Below, piece by piece: positions 16,451 through 25,781 of a stretch of 59,712 bases of DNA; the stretch's first letter is position 1; each line of letters begins with the position of its first letter. The DNA lies in assembly GCA_024222455.1 (NCBI GenBank), contig JAAEPD010000131.1:1-59712 (forward strand), read 5' to 3'. The translations under genes and the position numbers were made by a program. The stretch comes from Aureispira sp. GTDB taxonomy: Bacteria > Bacteroidota > Bacteroidia > Chitinophagales > Saprospiraceae. Below the pieces are notes generated by a model that was given only the letters and a program-made list of their open reading frames with translations, was not told the DNA's origin and did no database searches.

Positions 16451-18277
16451 CTATTCTAACCACTTTGCTCTTAATACACCTTGTTTAGTTTTGACATGAA
16501 TAAAGGTGGGCTTTTTCAAAAAAGAAAAGTCTTTATTCAAAGTAGCCATTCGGAGTTTTCGGACGAGTACTTTTTCGGAATATAACCGAACACCATCTGA
16601 ATTTATCAGATAAACTTGGATATTCTCATCCAACTCTTTAGGGAAATGAAGTCTTATTTTCCCTTTCATATTCGAGATTTCAAATTGATTTTTGGTAATC
16701 TTTTTTTTAGAATATTCTCTCCCAAACAAAGAATGTCCATCTAGTTGCCAAACAGTATTTAAGGGAATGCCCAAATGATCTAAAGCAGTAGGCACAATAT
16801 CTACCATTTCAGGGAAATGACTATAATCTGAATATTCTACAGTTTCTTTTGTTCTACCAAGTTTATTTTTCAATTTTCCATGATGCTTATTAAAAGCATG
16901 ATCTATTAACAGCTTTTGGTTGCTGCTTTTCAATTTCCAATAGCCTATTAAATTAGAATAAGAAGGGTGTGTTTTGTCTATATCTTGGCAAGACCATTGA
17001 GCTAGTATAGAATCTGTTAAAGCTGTGTTCCAAACCCTCAACTCATCTATATTTCCTTTGAAAAAGCTTTTATATTGTTCTGTAATATCTTGTGCCAAGA
17101 CAATAGGATTCTTATTACTGAAATTGGATAGTTTATTCAAATGTTTAACATCTATAAGTTGCCCATCTTGATACATTCTAAGGCTACCAGAATACTTAAC
17201 ACTCACTGCTAAATGATGCCACTTCCCATCATTAATAGTATCTCCCAAGATATCTACTCGACTGTTTCCATCTCCTAAGTTAAATTTCCAGATTTTACCA
17301 TTATTGTGTGCAGCTAAAACAAAGCCTTTCTTTTTCCCAGCATCTCTCCCTTTATTTGCTAAAACAGCAGGACTACCTTCCCATCCGTTACTACAGACTC
17401 TACATTCTATGGTAAAACCATCTTTATCATCAAAATTATAATTCTTATGAGCAGGAATAACAACATAATCATCTTTGCCATCAAAAGTTAGGTAAGGTTT
17501 ATTTTTGATAGTCTTTTTATTAGGCTGCATTGATCCTAATTTAGGCAGATTGCTACCATTCAAAATCAAAAAAGTAGTTCTTTCTATAGTTGTTGGCCCT
17601 CCATGACTAATATTAATACCCCCATGATCTGTACTTACCATCACTAACCAATCTTCTTGGTTCAGATTAGGTCTGTCTCTCAACTGTTTTAGCACTCTGC
17701 CAATTAAGCTATCTACCTTTTCTATTTTATAGATATAACGAGAGTTGTAAGGACTAAACCCACTAATGTGTCCAGCATGGTCAACATCATCAAAATGCAA
17801 AAACATAGCATCTAGATCATCCTTTTGGAGTTGCTGAATAGCTTCTTCAGCCACAGCTGCTCCTGATTTTGGGCTTACTTTATAATCAACTTTATCTATA
17901 ATTTTGGAATTGATTGGTGCCCATTGACTAATAGAAACTGTATTGAGGGCAGTATTATGCTCTTCTATATAATTAAAGAAATGAGGATAATGCTCTACAT
18001 CATTTGGAATAAATAGATTGTTGATCACTCTATGTTTCGTGTTCCAAACACCTGTCAGCATAGAAGACCAACCTGAGGCACTGTAGGTTGGCGTAATGGT
18101 TCGAGCATGTGTTGTATACAGACCTGTACTCATCAATGAATCTAGATTGGGTGTATTGGCAACGATCAAAGCATCACCTCTACATCCATCAATACCTATC
18201 AATAAGAGCTTTTTAGCTTTTTGGGCATGCACAATAACTGTACAGAAACAACAAATAAGAACTATTAGCTTTTTCAT
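16451..18277 (-). CDS. Secreted phosphodiesterase/alkaline-phosphatase-fold protein with LamG insert
   Basis: A 608-residue exported protein with a signal peptide (about 1-18, ending HAQ). It has the alkaline-phosphatase-superfamily hydrolase fold: metal-binding Asp30 in GIDGCRGD, the nucleophile segment TPTYSASGWSSMLTG (about 63-77), DDVDHAGH (163-170) and STDHGG (215-220) with His225. A LamG/concanavalin-like beta-sandwich of about 210 residues (about 262-475) is inserted between the last metal ligands and the C-terminal FPEMVDIVPTALDHLGI segment. Its marks are FDGKDDYV, WHHLAVSV, IDELRVWNTAL and GYWKL. It probably cleaves a phosphodiester or phosphomonoester outside the cytoplasm and uses LamG to bind glycan. 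The substrate is unknown. It starts 13 bases after the helicase gene stop, so it may share its transcript. Confidence 0.8.
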   Translation of the reverse strand: MKKLIVLICCFCTVIVHAQKAKKLLLIGIDGCRGDALIVANTPNLDSLMSTGLYTTHARTITPTYSASGWSSMLTGVWNTKHRVINNLFIPNDVEHYPHFFNYIEEHNTALNTVSISQWAPINSKIIDKVDYKVSPKSGAAVAEEAIQQLQKDDLDAMFLHFDDVDHAGHISGFSPYNSRYIYKIEKVDSLIGRVLKQLRDRPNLNQEDWLVMVSTDHGGINISHGGPTTIERTTFLILNGSNLPKLGSMQPNKKTIKNKPYLTFDGKDDYVVIPAHKNYNFDDKDGFTIECRVCSNGWEGSPAVLANKGRDAGKKKGFVLAAHNNGKIWKFNLGDGNSRVDILGDTINDGKWHHLAVSVKYSGSLRMYQDGQLIDVKHLNKLSNFSNKNPIVLAQDITEQYKSFFKGNIDELRVWNTALTDSILAQWSCQDIDKTHPSYSNLIGYWKLKSSNQKLLIDHAFNKHHGKLKNKLGRTKETVEYSDYSHFPEMVDIVPTALDHLGIPLNTVWQLDGHSLFGREYSKKKITKNQFEISNMKGKIRLHFPKELDENIQVYLINSDGVRLYSEKVLVRKLRMATLNKDFSFLKKPTFIHVKTKQGVLRAKWLE

Positions 18278-18289
18278 GGTTATAATGTA

Positions 18290-21200
18290 TTAATCATCCA
18301 TCATTTCAGCCTCTTCATTATTAAAACTGTCTACCACAACATTACGTCGAGCAAAATTACACCATTTACAACCTCGTTTTCCACAACCTTCTGCAAATTG
18401 ATGGTTCATTATATTATCATAAGTTGCCTTGATCAACTCTTTTACTATTTTGACTTCTTTTTGCTCTAACTCTACAGTTTTGAGCGGGAATGTACCTTTC
18501 TTATCTGGTGTGATATAGTCTATAGCTGCTGAACGCACCTTATAGTTAGTAAAGTTGGCTGTTTCGAGCAATATTTTATAGAAGAGTAATTGTCTCCAAT
18601 AGTTTCCTCCCAAAGGTTTTTTGGTAGATGCTGGTTGCAGGCGTTCCCTTTTGAGCATGCCTGTCTTGTAGTCGATAACCTGTATACGTTTTCGGCCATT
18701 GTGCGAATGCACAACAACCTTATCTATAACTCCTGTGATTGGCACTCCATCTATCTCTACATTCCGAAAGGCTTTTTCTGTTAGAATAAGATCTTTTTTA
18801 AGAGAGTTGTTCCACAGTTCAGCTCTTGCCTCATAATACCTAGGCAACTGTCTTAAGCCCAACTGTTTGTTATGTTCAAAACTATCCGTTGTAAAATATG
18901 GGCGTTGCCGCTCCAACTCCTGTTGGAAGGTCAGTAAAAACTCCTCTACATGAGGTAGTTTCTTGCTTTTGTGTGCATTGGCTGTATCTATTATTCGTTG
19001 CAAGGCATTGTGTACTGCTGTACCATAAGCAGCTGCTTCACTAGACATAGAAGGCACTCTAAGTATATACTGATAATAAAATCCTAACTGACAGTTCAGG
19101 TAAGTATTGAGTGCTGATACACTTATCTTGAACCCTTCTAAAAGGGCATCTAGAGTTGGTGCAGTTGGTAGGTTAATACGTGGACGTTTGTAGGAAGAGA
19201 GCATTAATATTTGCCAATCTAACAAGTCCTCATTATCTAATTTTTTAGAGACTATATCCAAATCATTTCCCGCCAAAATCTCATCTATAAAACAAACATG
19301 CTGCTGAGGTTTTCTATCCTCATTTTCTTTATAAAAAGAAAGTTGCAAACGTGCTTTAGCACGAGTCATACCAACATAAAATAGTCTTCTGTTGGCCTCT
19401 AAAGCATCTGTAGTATCCGAAAAAGTAAGCGTGTCGGGGAAAGTGAATCGTCTCCCCCTATAGCTGCTACTTGGTTCCCAATAATCCTTGAGGCAATTGA
19501 TCATAAATACATACTGAAACTCTAATCCTTTGGCGCTGTGTGCTGTTATAAGTTGCACTCCATCATCAGCATGTGTTACTTTGAAAATACCTAATCCAAT
19601 ACGGTTGGCATCCATCTGATTAAAAATATCCAACAGGCCTTTCAGACCTAGTTTTGCACTTTTGAAACTTTCTCTTTTGACAAATTCAAAAAAGGAATGA
19701 ATGACTTGAGTATACCAAGATTTTTGGGCATGCTCTGTGACAAAATGCAACAATCCACTATGATTGATGATGCGCTCCAAAAGCGTAGCTAGCGTCATAT
19801 TTCGTGCATCCAAAATCACTTGATCTAAGAACGCACCAAACTCTCTAAACTTCTTGGGTTGCTTAAGCTTTATCTTTTTTAGTAGCTGTGTATCTCGAAG
19901 AGTGTCTCGCCATTTAAGCATTCCTTTGAAATCACGTTGCTGATACTTTTGATTGGTATCGCTCGCCATAAATGCCGTAAATTTGGCGACATCGGCAGGC
20001 AATAAACCTACAAAATCAAAATGTAAGAGTTCAAAAAATATATCTTCGCCACTGTAGGGCTGTTCATACTCCTTTGTAATATATTTCAACAACAACCGAA
20101 CATTCTGGATAATAGGCAGCTCTAGAATATTGATTCTACGTTTCGTTTCGTAGTGTATCCCTCGTTTTTCGAGCAATTTCACAATATCCTTAGCTTGTTT
20201 GTGCTGAGCAAAAATAATTGCAATCTCGTTTAATGGAATTCCCTTTTTTTTGAGCTGTTCTATCTGCATCACAATATCTACCTCTTCTTGTGCTCTATTA
20301 GGGTATTCTACTATTTGTACTTGTACTGGAGAATTGGCAAAATCTTGATGACAAGCAACCAATTCTTTATTTAAATTTAGTTCTTGCAACTGGCTTAGAA
20401 TACGCAGTTCGTTATTATCAATAACACTCTGCGATGCATCTAAAATATGCTGTGATGATCGATAGTTTTCTTTTAGAATAACTAGAGCTATAGATTGCTT
20501 GTACTCCTCATAAAAGTCAATCATATTCTTGACTCTGGCCCCTTGAAACTCATAAATAGACTGATCATCATCCCCTACTATAAATATATTGGGGCTTTGC
20601 TCCCAATACTCTATTAGCTGTTTGATAATCGTACTTTGAGCACCATTGGTATCCTGAAATTCGTCTACCAATATGTATAAATATTGCTCTTGATAGGTTC
20701 TTAGTAAGAATGGATGTTGCTCAAAAGCCTCCAAGACCCACAAGATCATATCCTCGTAGTCATAACGACGACGCTGATGCAATAATTTTTTGTATTCTGT
20801 GAACAGTTGAGTTGCTTGACGAAGTTGCTCCATTCTGACCACCACTTTATTAATTTGTTCCGTTTTTAGGTCTCCTTTCTGAAACTTTCCATGCTTGCGC
20901 TGATAGATAAACTCTCGTCGAGAGGGTAAATCTACTAAATATTCATCTATCTTTTCATTAATAGACTCAGGTGTCCAACGCTCCGATTTCATTCTATTAA
21001 AAAGATCACGCAAATGATTTTCATAGTAATATCGATCACGCTGATGGATTCGGAGAGGATGCTCTATATCTTGATTATCTAAAATAGTTCGAATAATATC
21101 TACCCGTTCTAGATCAGAAAGTGGTTCTAAGTCATTACGACCAAAAAGATCAAGATTTTCTTGAATAATCTTATTACAAAAAGAGTGAAAGGTATAAATA

Positions 21201-21496
21201 TGTACTCGATGTGCCTCTGGCCCTATAAACTCTAGTAAGCGTTGACGCATAGCATGCACACCTGCCTCCGTAAATGTCAGACAAAGAATATTGTGTGGCT
21301 GTGTATCTGTCTGTAATAATATTTGACCAATACGAGCCGTTAGGATATGCGTTTTCCCAGTACCTGGACCAGCGATTGCTAATACAGGACCTTCTATAAT
21401 ATCAACTGCTTGCCGCTGTGCCTCATTCAACCCATTGAGTGTCTCAAGGAACTTTTCGTAGTACTTTTTTCGTAATTTATTAGCGCTTTTAGCCAT
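18290..21496 (-). CDS. UvrD-type helicase fused to a Fe-S RecB-family nuclease
   Basis: A 1068-residue protein probably involved in double-strand break or stalled-fork processing. The superfamily 1A helicase motifs run in order: QAVD (Q-motif region), Walker A AGPGTGKTH (about 42-50), LVDEFQDTN, VGDDDQSIYEFQGA, ENYRSS, TAHSAKGLEFQYVFM and RRLFYVGMTRAKARL. The C-terminal ~250 residues form a PD-(D/E)xK nuclease, with the catalytic core GVIDKV and IDYKTG. A cysteine in NTYLNCQLGFYY and three in CGKRGCKWC look like the four ligands of an AddB/Cas4-type iron-sulfur cluster. This is the architecture of stand-alone helicase-nucleases common in Bacteroidota. No AddA or AddB partner is adjacent. Confidence 0.88.
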   Translation of the reverse strand: MAKSANKLRKKYYEKFLETLNGLNEAQRQAVDIIEGPVLAIAGPGTGKTHILTARIGQILLQTDTQPHNILCLTFTEAGVHAMRQRLLEFIGPEAHRVHIYTFHSFCNKIIQENLDLFGRNDLEPLSDLERVDIIRTILDNQDIEHPLRIHQRDRYYYENHLRDLFNRMKSERWTPESINEKIDEYLVDLPSRREFIYQRKHGKFQKGDLKTEQINKVVVRMEQLRQATQLFTEYKKLLHQRRRYDYEDMILWVLEAFEQHPFLLRTYQEQYLYILVDEFQDTNGAQSTIIKQLIEYWEQSPNIFIVGDDDQSIYEFQGARVKNMIDFYEEYKQSIALVILKENYRSSQHILDASQSVIDNNELRILSQLQELNLNKELVACHQDFANSPVQVQIVEYPNRAQEEVDIVMQIEQLKKKGIPLNEIAIIFAQHKQAKDIVKLLEKRGIHYETKRRINILELPIIQNVRLLLKYITKEYEQPYSGEDIFFELLHFDFVGLLPADVAKFTAFMASDTNQKYQQRDFKGMLKWRDTLRDTQLLKKIKLKQPKKFREFGAFLDQVILDARNMTLATLLERIINHSGLLHFVTEHAQKSWYTQVIHSFFEFVKRESFKSAKLGLKGLLDIFNQMDANRIGLGIFKVTHADDGVQLITAHSAKGLEFQYVFMINCLKDYWEPSSSYRGRRFTFPDTLTFSDTTDALEANRRLFYVGMTRAKARLQLSFYKENEDRKPQQHVCFIDEILAGNDLDIVSKKLDNEDLLDWQILMLSSYKRPRINLPTAPTLDALLEGFKISVSALNTYLNCQLGFYYQYILRVPSMSSEAAAYGTAVHNALQRIIDTANAHKSKKLPHVEEFLLTFQQELERQRPYFTTDSFEHNKQLGLRQLPRYYEARAELWNNSLKKDLILTEKAFRNVEIDGVPITGVIDKVVVHSHNGRKRIQVIDYKTGMLKRERLQPASTKKPLGGNYWRQLLFYKILLETANFTNYKVRSAAIDYITPDKKGTFPLKTVELEQKEVKIVKELIKATYDNIMNHQFAEGCGKRGCKWCNFARRNVVVDSFNNEEAEMMDD

Positions 21497-21665
21497 TGGT
21501 TAGCATTGGTCTAAGATTCAAAAAATTTGAACTTGTTTAAGTAACAATATAAGGTCTTTAACTATTTGGCAAGTTGAGTTGTTTACTGCTAAGTAATAGA
21601 CTTGTTTTGCTAAAAACAAAAATCTAATATTCTCTAAAGATAAAAGCTTTCTTAATAGATTACAT

Positions 21666-22160
21666 ATGAAACAAGCAAAAAGATGGTTTTGGTTTTTTTT
21701 TATAATTTTTGTGTTGGCACATTTCATACCTTTCATATGGGTTAGGAATTCTAGTGTCACAGTAGAGTGTTCAGGCCTAAACCTATTCATAGAAGCATTT
21801 CCAGAAGATCAATTCTTCAGAGAGCAGCCTGTTCGAACGGTCTTGCAAGTTATGACTTTTTGCATCATCTTTGTAGGAGTATTAGTCCTAAGTTTGTGTT
21901 TCTTGCAGATGAAGGGAGTACGAGTATTGGCCTATACCATGCTGCACAAAAACTCTCTAGACAATTCTTTATTACTCATCATTTTGGTTATGATTGGAAT
22001 TGGTCTATTTGAAAGAGCAAATAGTGTAGAAATGGAACGACTCTTGGGCTTTCAACTATGGGCTTTTAGCTGTTTGGGGATGGCTATCGCCAATCGATGG
22101 TTAGGTTTAAAAGATGGAGACATTCCCGAAATAGGCTTGGAAATACATTTAGTAGAATAA
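21666..22160 (+). CDS. Small four-helix membrane protein, array copy 1
   Basis: A 164-residue protein I do not recognise as a named family. It has about four hydrophobic segments (about 6-26, 60-82, 95-115, 120-142). The N-terminus carries a K-(x)3-FW-(x)2-F-(x)5-AHF-x-PF motif, and the C-terminus ends IHLVE. It is the first of at least five related copies between 21666 and 25683 that share the N-terminal motif and an L-x-x-HLVE ending. The lumenal or periplasmic loop after helix 1 has a GLNLFIEAF segment that recurs in copy 2 as GLGVLVEGF. It is divergent from the helicase gene. No function can be assigned. Confidence 0.72.
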   Translation: MKQAKRWFWFFFIIFVLAHFIPFIWVRNSSVTVECSGLNLFIEAFPEDQFFREQPVRTVLQVMTFCIIFVGVLVLSLCFLQMKGVRVLAYTMLHKNSLDNSLLLIILVMIGIGLFERANSVEMERLLGFQLWAFSCLGMAIANRWLGLKDGDIPEIGLEIHLVE

Positions 22161-22185
22161 TTTCATACCATTTAATAAATTTCTT

Positions 22186-22668
22186 ATGAAGTGGAATACC
22201 ATTTTTTGGATTTGTTTTCTCTGTTTTGTAGCTGCTCATTTTTGTCCCTTCATTGAGATTCAGACTTCTACATATGGTATGAATTGTTTAGGCTTAGGTG
22301 TATTAGTAGAAGGCTTTAATACAGGCTCTCCTATATGGCAAGAAAGTCGTATAATACTCTATGAGCTATCATTATATATAATTTTTGCAGGGGTTTTGAT
22401 GTTAATATTAGCACTATTTCAAACATCTCGAATAAGTAAGAAAATCTACTCTAGACTAGATAAGTTAGTCCTAAACAGTTTATTTTTAGCTCTAGTTTCT
22501 GTTTTATTTTTACTTAGCTTTAGAATCCATAACCCAACTTGCACTTTTATCTTTTTCTCTGGATATTACATTTGGATTGGAGGAGCATTGGGCATGTTAA
22601 TTTCACATAGATTCATAAAACTCGACCATACTTCTGATAAAAGACTGGAGGAACATCTAGTAAACTAA
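22186..22668 (+). CDS. Small four-helix membrane protein, array copy 2
   Basis: A 160-residue paralog of the gene just upstream (25-base gap). It opens MKWNTIFWICFLCF-VAAHFCPFIEI and ends LEEHLVN. Four hydrophobic segments are visible at about residues 6-26, 60-80, 95-112 and 118-138, with a basic residue cluster between segments 2 and 3. The conserved ends with divergent middle suggest duplicated genes diversifying in place. Function unknown. Confidence 0.72.
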   Translation: MKWNTIFWICFLCFVAAHFCPFIEIQTSTYGMNCLGLGVLVEGFNTGSPIWQESRIILYELSLYIIFAGVLMLILALFQTSRISKKIYSRLDKLVLNSLFLALVSVLFLLSFRIHNPTCTFIFFSGYYIWIGGALGMLISHRFIKLDHTSDKRLEEHLVN

Positions 22669-22683
22669 TTTCAATTGCTATTT

Positions 22684-22850
22684 ATGAAATGGAGTACAGC
22701 CTTTTAGCCTTGCTTGGCAGTCTACCTTTTATTTTGCCTACTTTTTAAACAAATAGAGCCTATTATGGTTATTACGTTATTGTAAAATCTACAGAAGCCT
22801 TTTGTAAATATCTAGTTAAAGGAGAACTTGATTCTACTATAATATATATC
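22684..22850 (+). pseudogene. Broken array copy 3
   Basis: Translation from the ATG at 22684 gives MKWSTAF, a TAG stop, then PCLAVYLLFCLLFKQIEPI and further stops. This aligns with MKWNTIFW... of copy 2, with the conserved FW tryptophan codon now TAG. The reading frame decays within about 160 bases, and the C-terminal HLVE end is missing. Confidence 0.7.
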
Positions 22851-22879
22851 AAAAATTTAAGTAAAAAAATAAACAGAAC

Positions 22880-23971
22880 ATGCCCTCTCCACATAATTCA
22901 TTAGCTATTAAGTATTTATGTTTTTTATTATTAACTTTTTTTTTATCAGAATTAAGTGCTTGCGATAAAAATATTATTGGAGCTGTATCCCCTCCTAATA
23001 ATTTAATTAATAGCGGGGAACGTGGTTGTGTCACCGGAGATTTCAGTGGATCAGTAACCGTGAACCCAGGTGGAGAGCTTTATATTTGTGGACAATTCAC
23101 ATTTGTTGGTGCAATAAATGTTGCTGATGGTGCAAAGGTGGTTATTACTTCAGGATCTTCTATAGGAGTAGTGGGCTCACTAAACTTTAATGATTTTGAG
23201 TCGCTAGAATATCTGGGCGATCCTTCTTGCAATGCTGAAATTTATGCCGTTACTACTAACAGTTGTTTTGTAACGTGGGGCGCCGCTCCGGGCCTTGCTG
23301 GCGAATTTTGTAATTCAAGTAATGTGTATTTAGACGGATTTAATTTTGCCTGGGGTCTAGGCACTATCGGCTCGGCAATAAGTGGGCGTGCACCATCCTT
23401 GTGCCCAAGTGGAGGAAGTTCTCCCTGTGAGACCCTACTAAATAACATTTTATCATTTGATGCTAGACAAGTTGATCAACATGTTTTATTAGAATGGTCA
23501 ACAGAAACAGATAAGAACATTGAATATTTTTCGATAGAGCGATCTGTAGATGGTTTTAACTGGGAAGTAATCGGCACCATAAATTCTAATAATAGTTCTG
23601 TTGCACTAAATATATATAATTTCATAGATAATCACCCTTTTAAGCTAGGCACCTACTATAGGGTAAGATATACAGATTTTGAGGGTCAATTAGCCCTATC
23701 AACAATCAAATTTATTTCCGGTTTATCCAAGGATAATAACTTTTCTATTTTTCCTAATCCTTCAAATGGCAAGTTTAATCTTTATTTGGAGCAAGACCAT
23801 AATTTTGATAGATATAAAATTATTGATAATTTGGGCTGTGTTGTTAGTCAAGGTAATTTGGATCCTAGCTCAGTACAAGAAATTGATTTAAAAAGATTTA
23901 ATACTGGAGTGTATTTGATTGTGATTTCAAGTCAAGAAACTGTTTTTATGAGACGTATAAAAGTTTATTAG
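22880..23971 (+). CDS. Exported protein with T9SS sorting domain
   Basis: A 363-residue protein. The N-terminal ~28 residues form a signal peptide ending LSELSAC, which also fits a lipobox (LSAC). Residues about 30-170 contain a short beta-rich segment with repeated (V/I)-x-(V/I) strands and G-rich turns (GELYICGQFTFVGAINVADG), probably a small beta-helix or adhesin region. Residues about 190-275 form a fibronectin-like domain (VLLEWSTETDKNIEYFSIERS ... YYRVRYTDFEGQ), common just before T9SS tails. The last ~75 residues are a type-A sorting domain (IFPNPSNGKF ... TGVYLIVI ... RRIKVY). It interrupts the membrane-protein array and may be a later arrival. Target unknown. Confidence 0.82.
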   Translation: MPSPHNSLAIKYLCFLLLTFFLSELSACDKNIIGAVSPPNNLINSGERGCVTGDFSGSVTVNPGGELYICGQFTFVGAINVADGAKVVITSGSSIGVVGSLNFNDFESLEYLGDPSCNAEIYAVTTNSCFVTWGAAPGLAGEFCNSSNVYLDGFNFAWGLGTIGSAISGRAPSLCPSGGSSPCETLLNNILSFDARQVDQHVLLEWSTETDKNIEYFSIERSVDGFNWEVIGTINSNNSSVALNIYNFIDNHPFKLGTYYRVRYTDFEGQLALSTIKFISGLSKDNNFSIFPNPSNGKFNLYLEQDHNFDRYKIIDNLGCVVSQGNLDPSSVQEIDLKRFNTGVYLIVISSQETVFMRRIKVY

Positions 23972-24029
23972 AAATGCGAATAACGGGTTAAACTAAAAGC
24001 TCCCCAATCCCGATACTCTAGTCGACTAA

Positions 24030-24790
24030 AACTAAGAGGCTATAAGCATCTATCTGTATGGATTGGTTCAAAAAATAAGAACAGTAAAAGAGATATATGA
24101 CTACACGTTGGATCATTTAGAAAGTTGGTTTCCCACGATTCCAAGTTACCAAAAGTTTAATGCTCGGTTAAATAGGTTAGCAGCTAGTATAGAGTAATTA
24201 AGCATAGAGTTATTGAATATATTAGAAATACCTAATTGGTTATTATTAGGTCATCAGAAATTGGATTCAGTAATAGATTCCATGCCAATTATATTAGCAA
24301 AAGGAAATAGGTTTTGTGTCGCAAAAATAACAAAAGTAGTTGCCGATAAGAGTTATTGTGCTAGTAAGAAAATATGGTATCATGGCGTTAAATTACACTG
24401 TCTAGGGGTTTCTAATCCAAAGAAACTACCAATTCCAATAGTTATAGAATTTAGCAAGGCATCTGAGAATGACAATACAGTTTTTAAAGAAACAATTGCT
24501 CCTAAATATCTAAATTTACGTATTTATGGAGATAAGACTTATAACGATGAAGGTGTTTGAGAAGACTTAAACAAGCTATTTAGAATAGAAGTTTTTGCTT
24601 GTAAAAAGAGAAAAAAAGGTCAGCAGCATTTATTTTCTGATCAAAATTATTATAATACAATGGTTAGCCAAATTAGGCAACCTATTGAAGTATTTTTTAA
24701 CTGGTTAGAACAAAAAGTACACATTCAAGTTGCGTCTAAGTTGCGTCTAAGCTGCGCTCTACTAAAGGTCTTTTTAAACACCTTTTTGGT
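24030..24790 (+). pseudogene. Dead DDE transposase (IS982/IS4-like)
   Basis: Reading through several lesions gives one transposase: GLVQKIRTVKEIYDY, HLESWFPTIPSYQKFN, DSVIDSMPIILAKGNRF, WYHGVKLHCLG, YGDKTYNDEGV, RIRQPIE-like QIRQPIEVFFNWLEQK, and KLRSTKGLFKHLFG. Damage includes a TAA near 24198, a TGA at 24558-24560 in place of a probable Trp codon, and an 11-base tandem duplication at 24730-24751 that shifts the frame. I place it near the IS982/IS4-like DDE enzymes of Bacteroidota with moderate confidence. I did not identify terminal inverted repeats. Confidence 0.78.
24730..24751 (+). repeat. 11-base tandem duplication inside the dead transposase
   Basis: TTGCGTCTAAG occurs twice in direct succession (24730-24740 and 24741-24751). 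Removing one copy restores the frame ...VASKLRSTKGL..., which identifies the duplication as the inactivating event or one of them. Confidence 0.85.
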
Positions 24791-25176
24791 TACGATTGGC
24801 GGTACTATGGCTATGAAACAGTATGGGGAGAGCTATCCTTAATTTTACAAGGTAAATTTGATGGGACTTTATTAATAATTTGTATAATGTCTATTCCTAA
24901 TTGGATAGTGCTTATTTTATTAGGTTTGAGGTGGCGTTTAAACAAACTCAACTCAAAGCTAAAAACGGGTATTTAACACTACTTATACTAACCATAAGTA
25001 TAGGTTTTATTTATCCAATCATGTGGATTTACGGCAATTTTAATCATGCTCCTGTTTGGGTTTATTATCTTTGGTTCATAGCTACTACTGGCATGAATTA
25101 CATTCATTATAGAGATTATAAACAACGCTTAAAAGAGGTTGATATCAATGACCTAGAAAGGCATTTGGTAGAATAA
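24791..25176 (+). pseudogene. Broken array copy 4, 5' end replaced by the insertion sequence
   Basis: Directly after the transposase end the same frame continues with a paralog of the membrane-protein array, including SIPNWIVLILLGLRWRLNK. This matches NIPNIIVLFLLIMRWRLYN of copy 5. A frameshift near 24950 moves the rest into another frame, which runs to 25176 with YYLWFIATTGMNYIHYRDY and the family ending LERHLVE. The N-terminal FW/AHF motif is absent, so insertion of the element or a deletion next to it removed the gene start. Confidence 0.75.
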
Positions 25177-25194
25177 TTTAAAATTTGGAGACTT

Positions 25195-25683
25195 ATGAAA
25201 TGGAATAACTGGTTTTGGACTTTCTTTATTGTTTATATAATATCGCTCTTTTTGCCTTCTTATAAAATAGCTGTAGCTATAGATCAAACTGTAGTTTTCT
25301 ATGGTTATACACTTTTCATAGAATTAATAGATTCGTATTCCTATACAACAATTTTTGAGACATTTATCACTATTTCCACCAATATCCCTAACATAATTGT
25401 GCTATTCTTGCTAATAATGCGTTGGAGATTATACAATAACAATTTAATTCCATCTAATAAAACAGTTTTTCAGAATAAATTAGTCTTGTTTTTGACCATT
25501 ATTACCGCCTCTTCCTTTTGGTTTTTCTGGTGGTTTGAGCAAGTTCCAACGCTGCCAATTTGGGGCTACTATATTTGGGTATTGGCTACTTCTGGAATGA
25601 CCGTAATTCACTATTTAGATTGTAATCAGCGATTAAACCAACTGCAAGACAATAATAGCTTAAAAAAACACTTGATAGAATAA
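25195..25683 (+). CDS. Small four-helix membrane protein, array copy 5
   Basis: A 162-residue paralog that opens MKWNNWFWTFFIVYII and ends LKKHLIE. It has four hydrophobic segments (about 5-25, 58-80, 95-112, 118-140). The second half closely resembles the broken copy just upstream (GYYIWVLATSGMTVIHYLDCNQRL versus YYLWFIATTGMNYIHYRDYKQRL). It lies 19 bases after that copy and 98 bases before polA. The N-terminal AHFxPF motif is here SLFLPSY, so it is the most divergent intact copy. Function unknown. Confidence 0.72.
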   Translation: MKWNNWFWTFFIVYIISLFLPSYKIAVAIDQTVVFYGYTLFIELIDSYSYTTIFETFITISTNIPNIIVLFLLIMRWRLYNNNLIPSNKTVFQNKLVLFLTIITASSFWFFWWFEQVPTLPIWGYYIWVLATSGMTVIHYLDCNQRLNQLQDNNSLKKHLIE

Positions 25684-25739
25684 TTTCATCAAAAAAATTA
25701 TAATCCATCTAGTCTATTAAGTATTTGATTCTATTTTAT

Positions 25740-25747
25740 TAGTTTTG
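25740..25747 (+). promoter_or_regulatory. Possible -7 element for polA
   Basis: TAGTTTTG matches TAnnTTTG and lies 35 bases before the polA start. The nearest TTTG upstream (25724-25727) is too close to act as the -33 box, so only one element supports this. Confidence 0.35.
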
Positions 25748-25781
25748 TAAGATTCAAAAAGTCCTAACTTTTAATAGAATT

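Noticed and set aside
21518-21790. A 90-codon minus-strand frame upstream of the helicase
   Set aside because: It overlaps the start of membrane-protein array copy 1 on the other strand and shows no recognisable domain.
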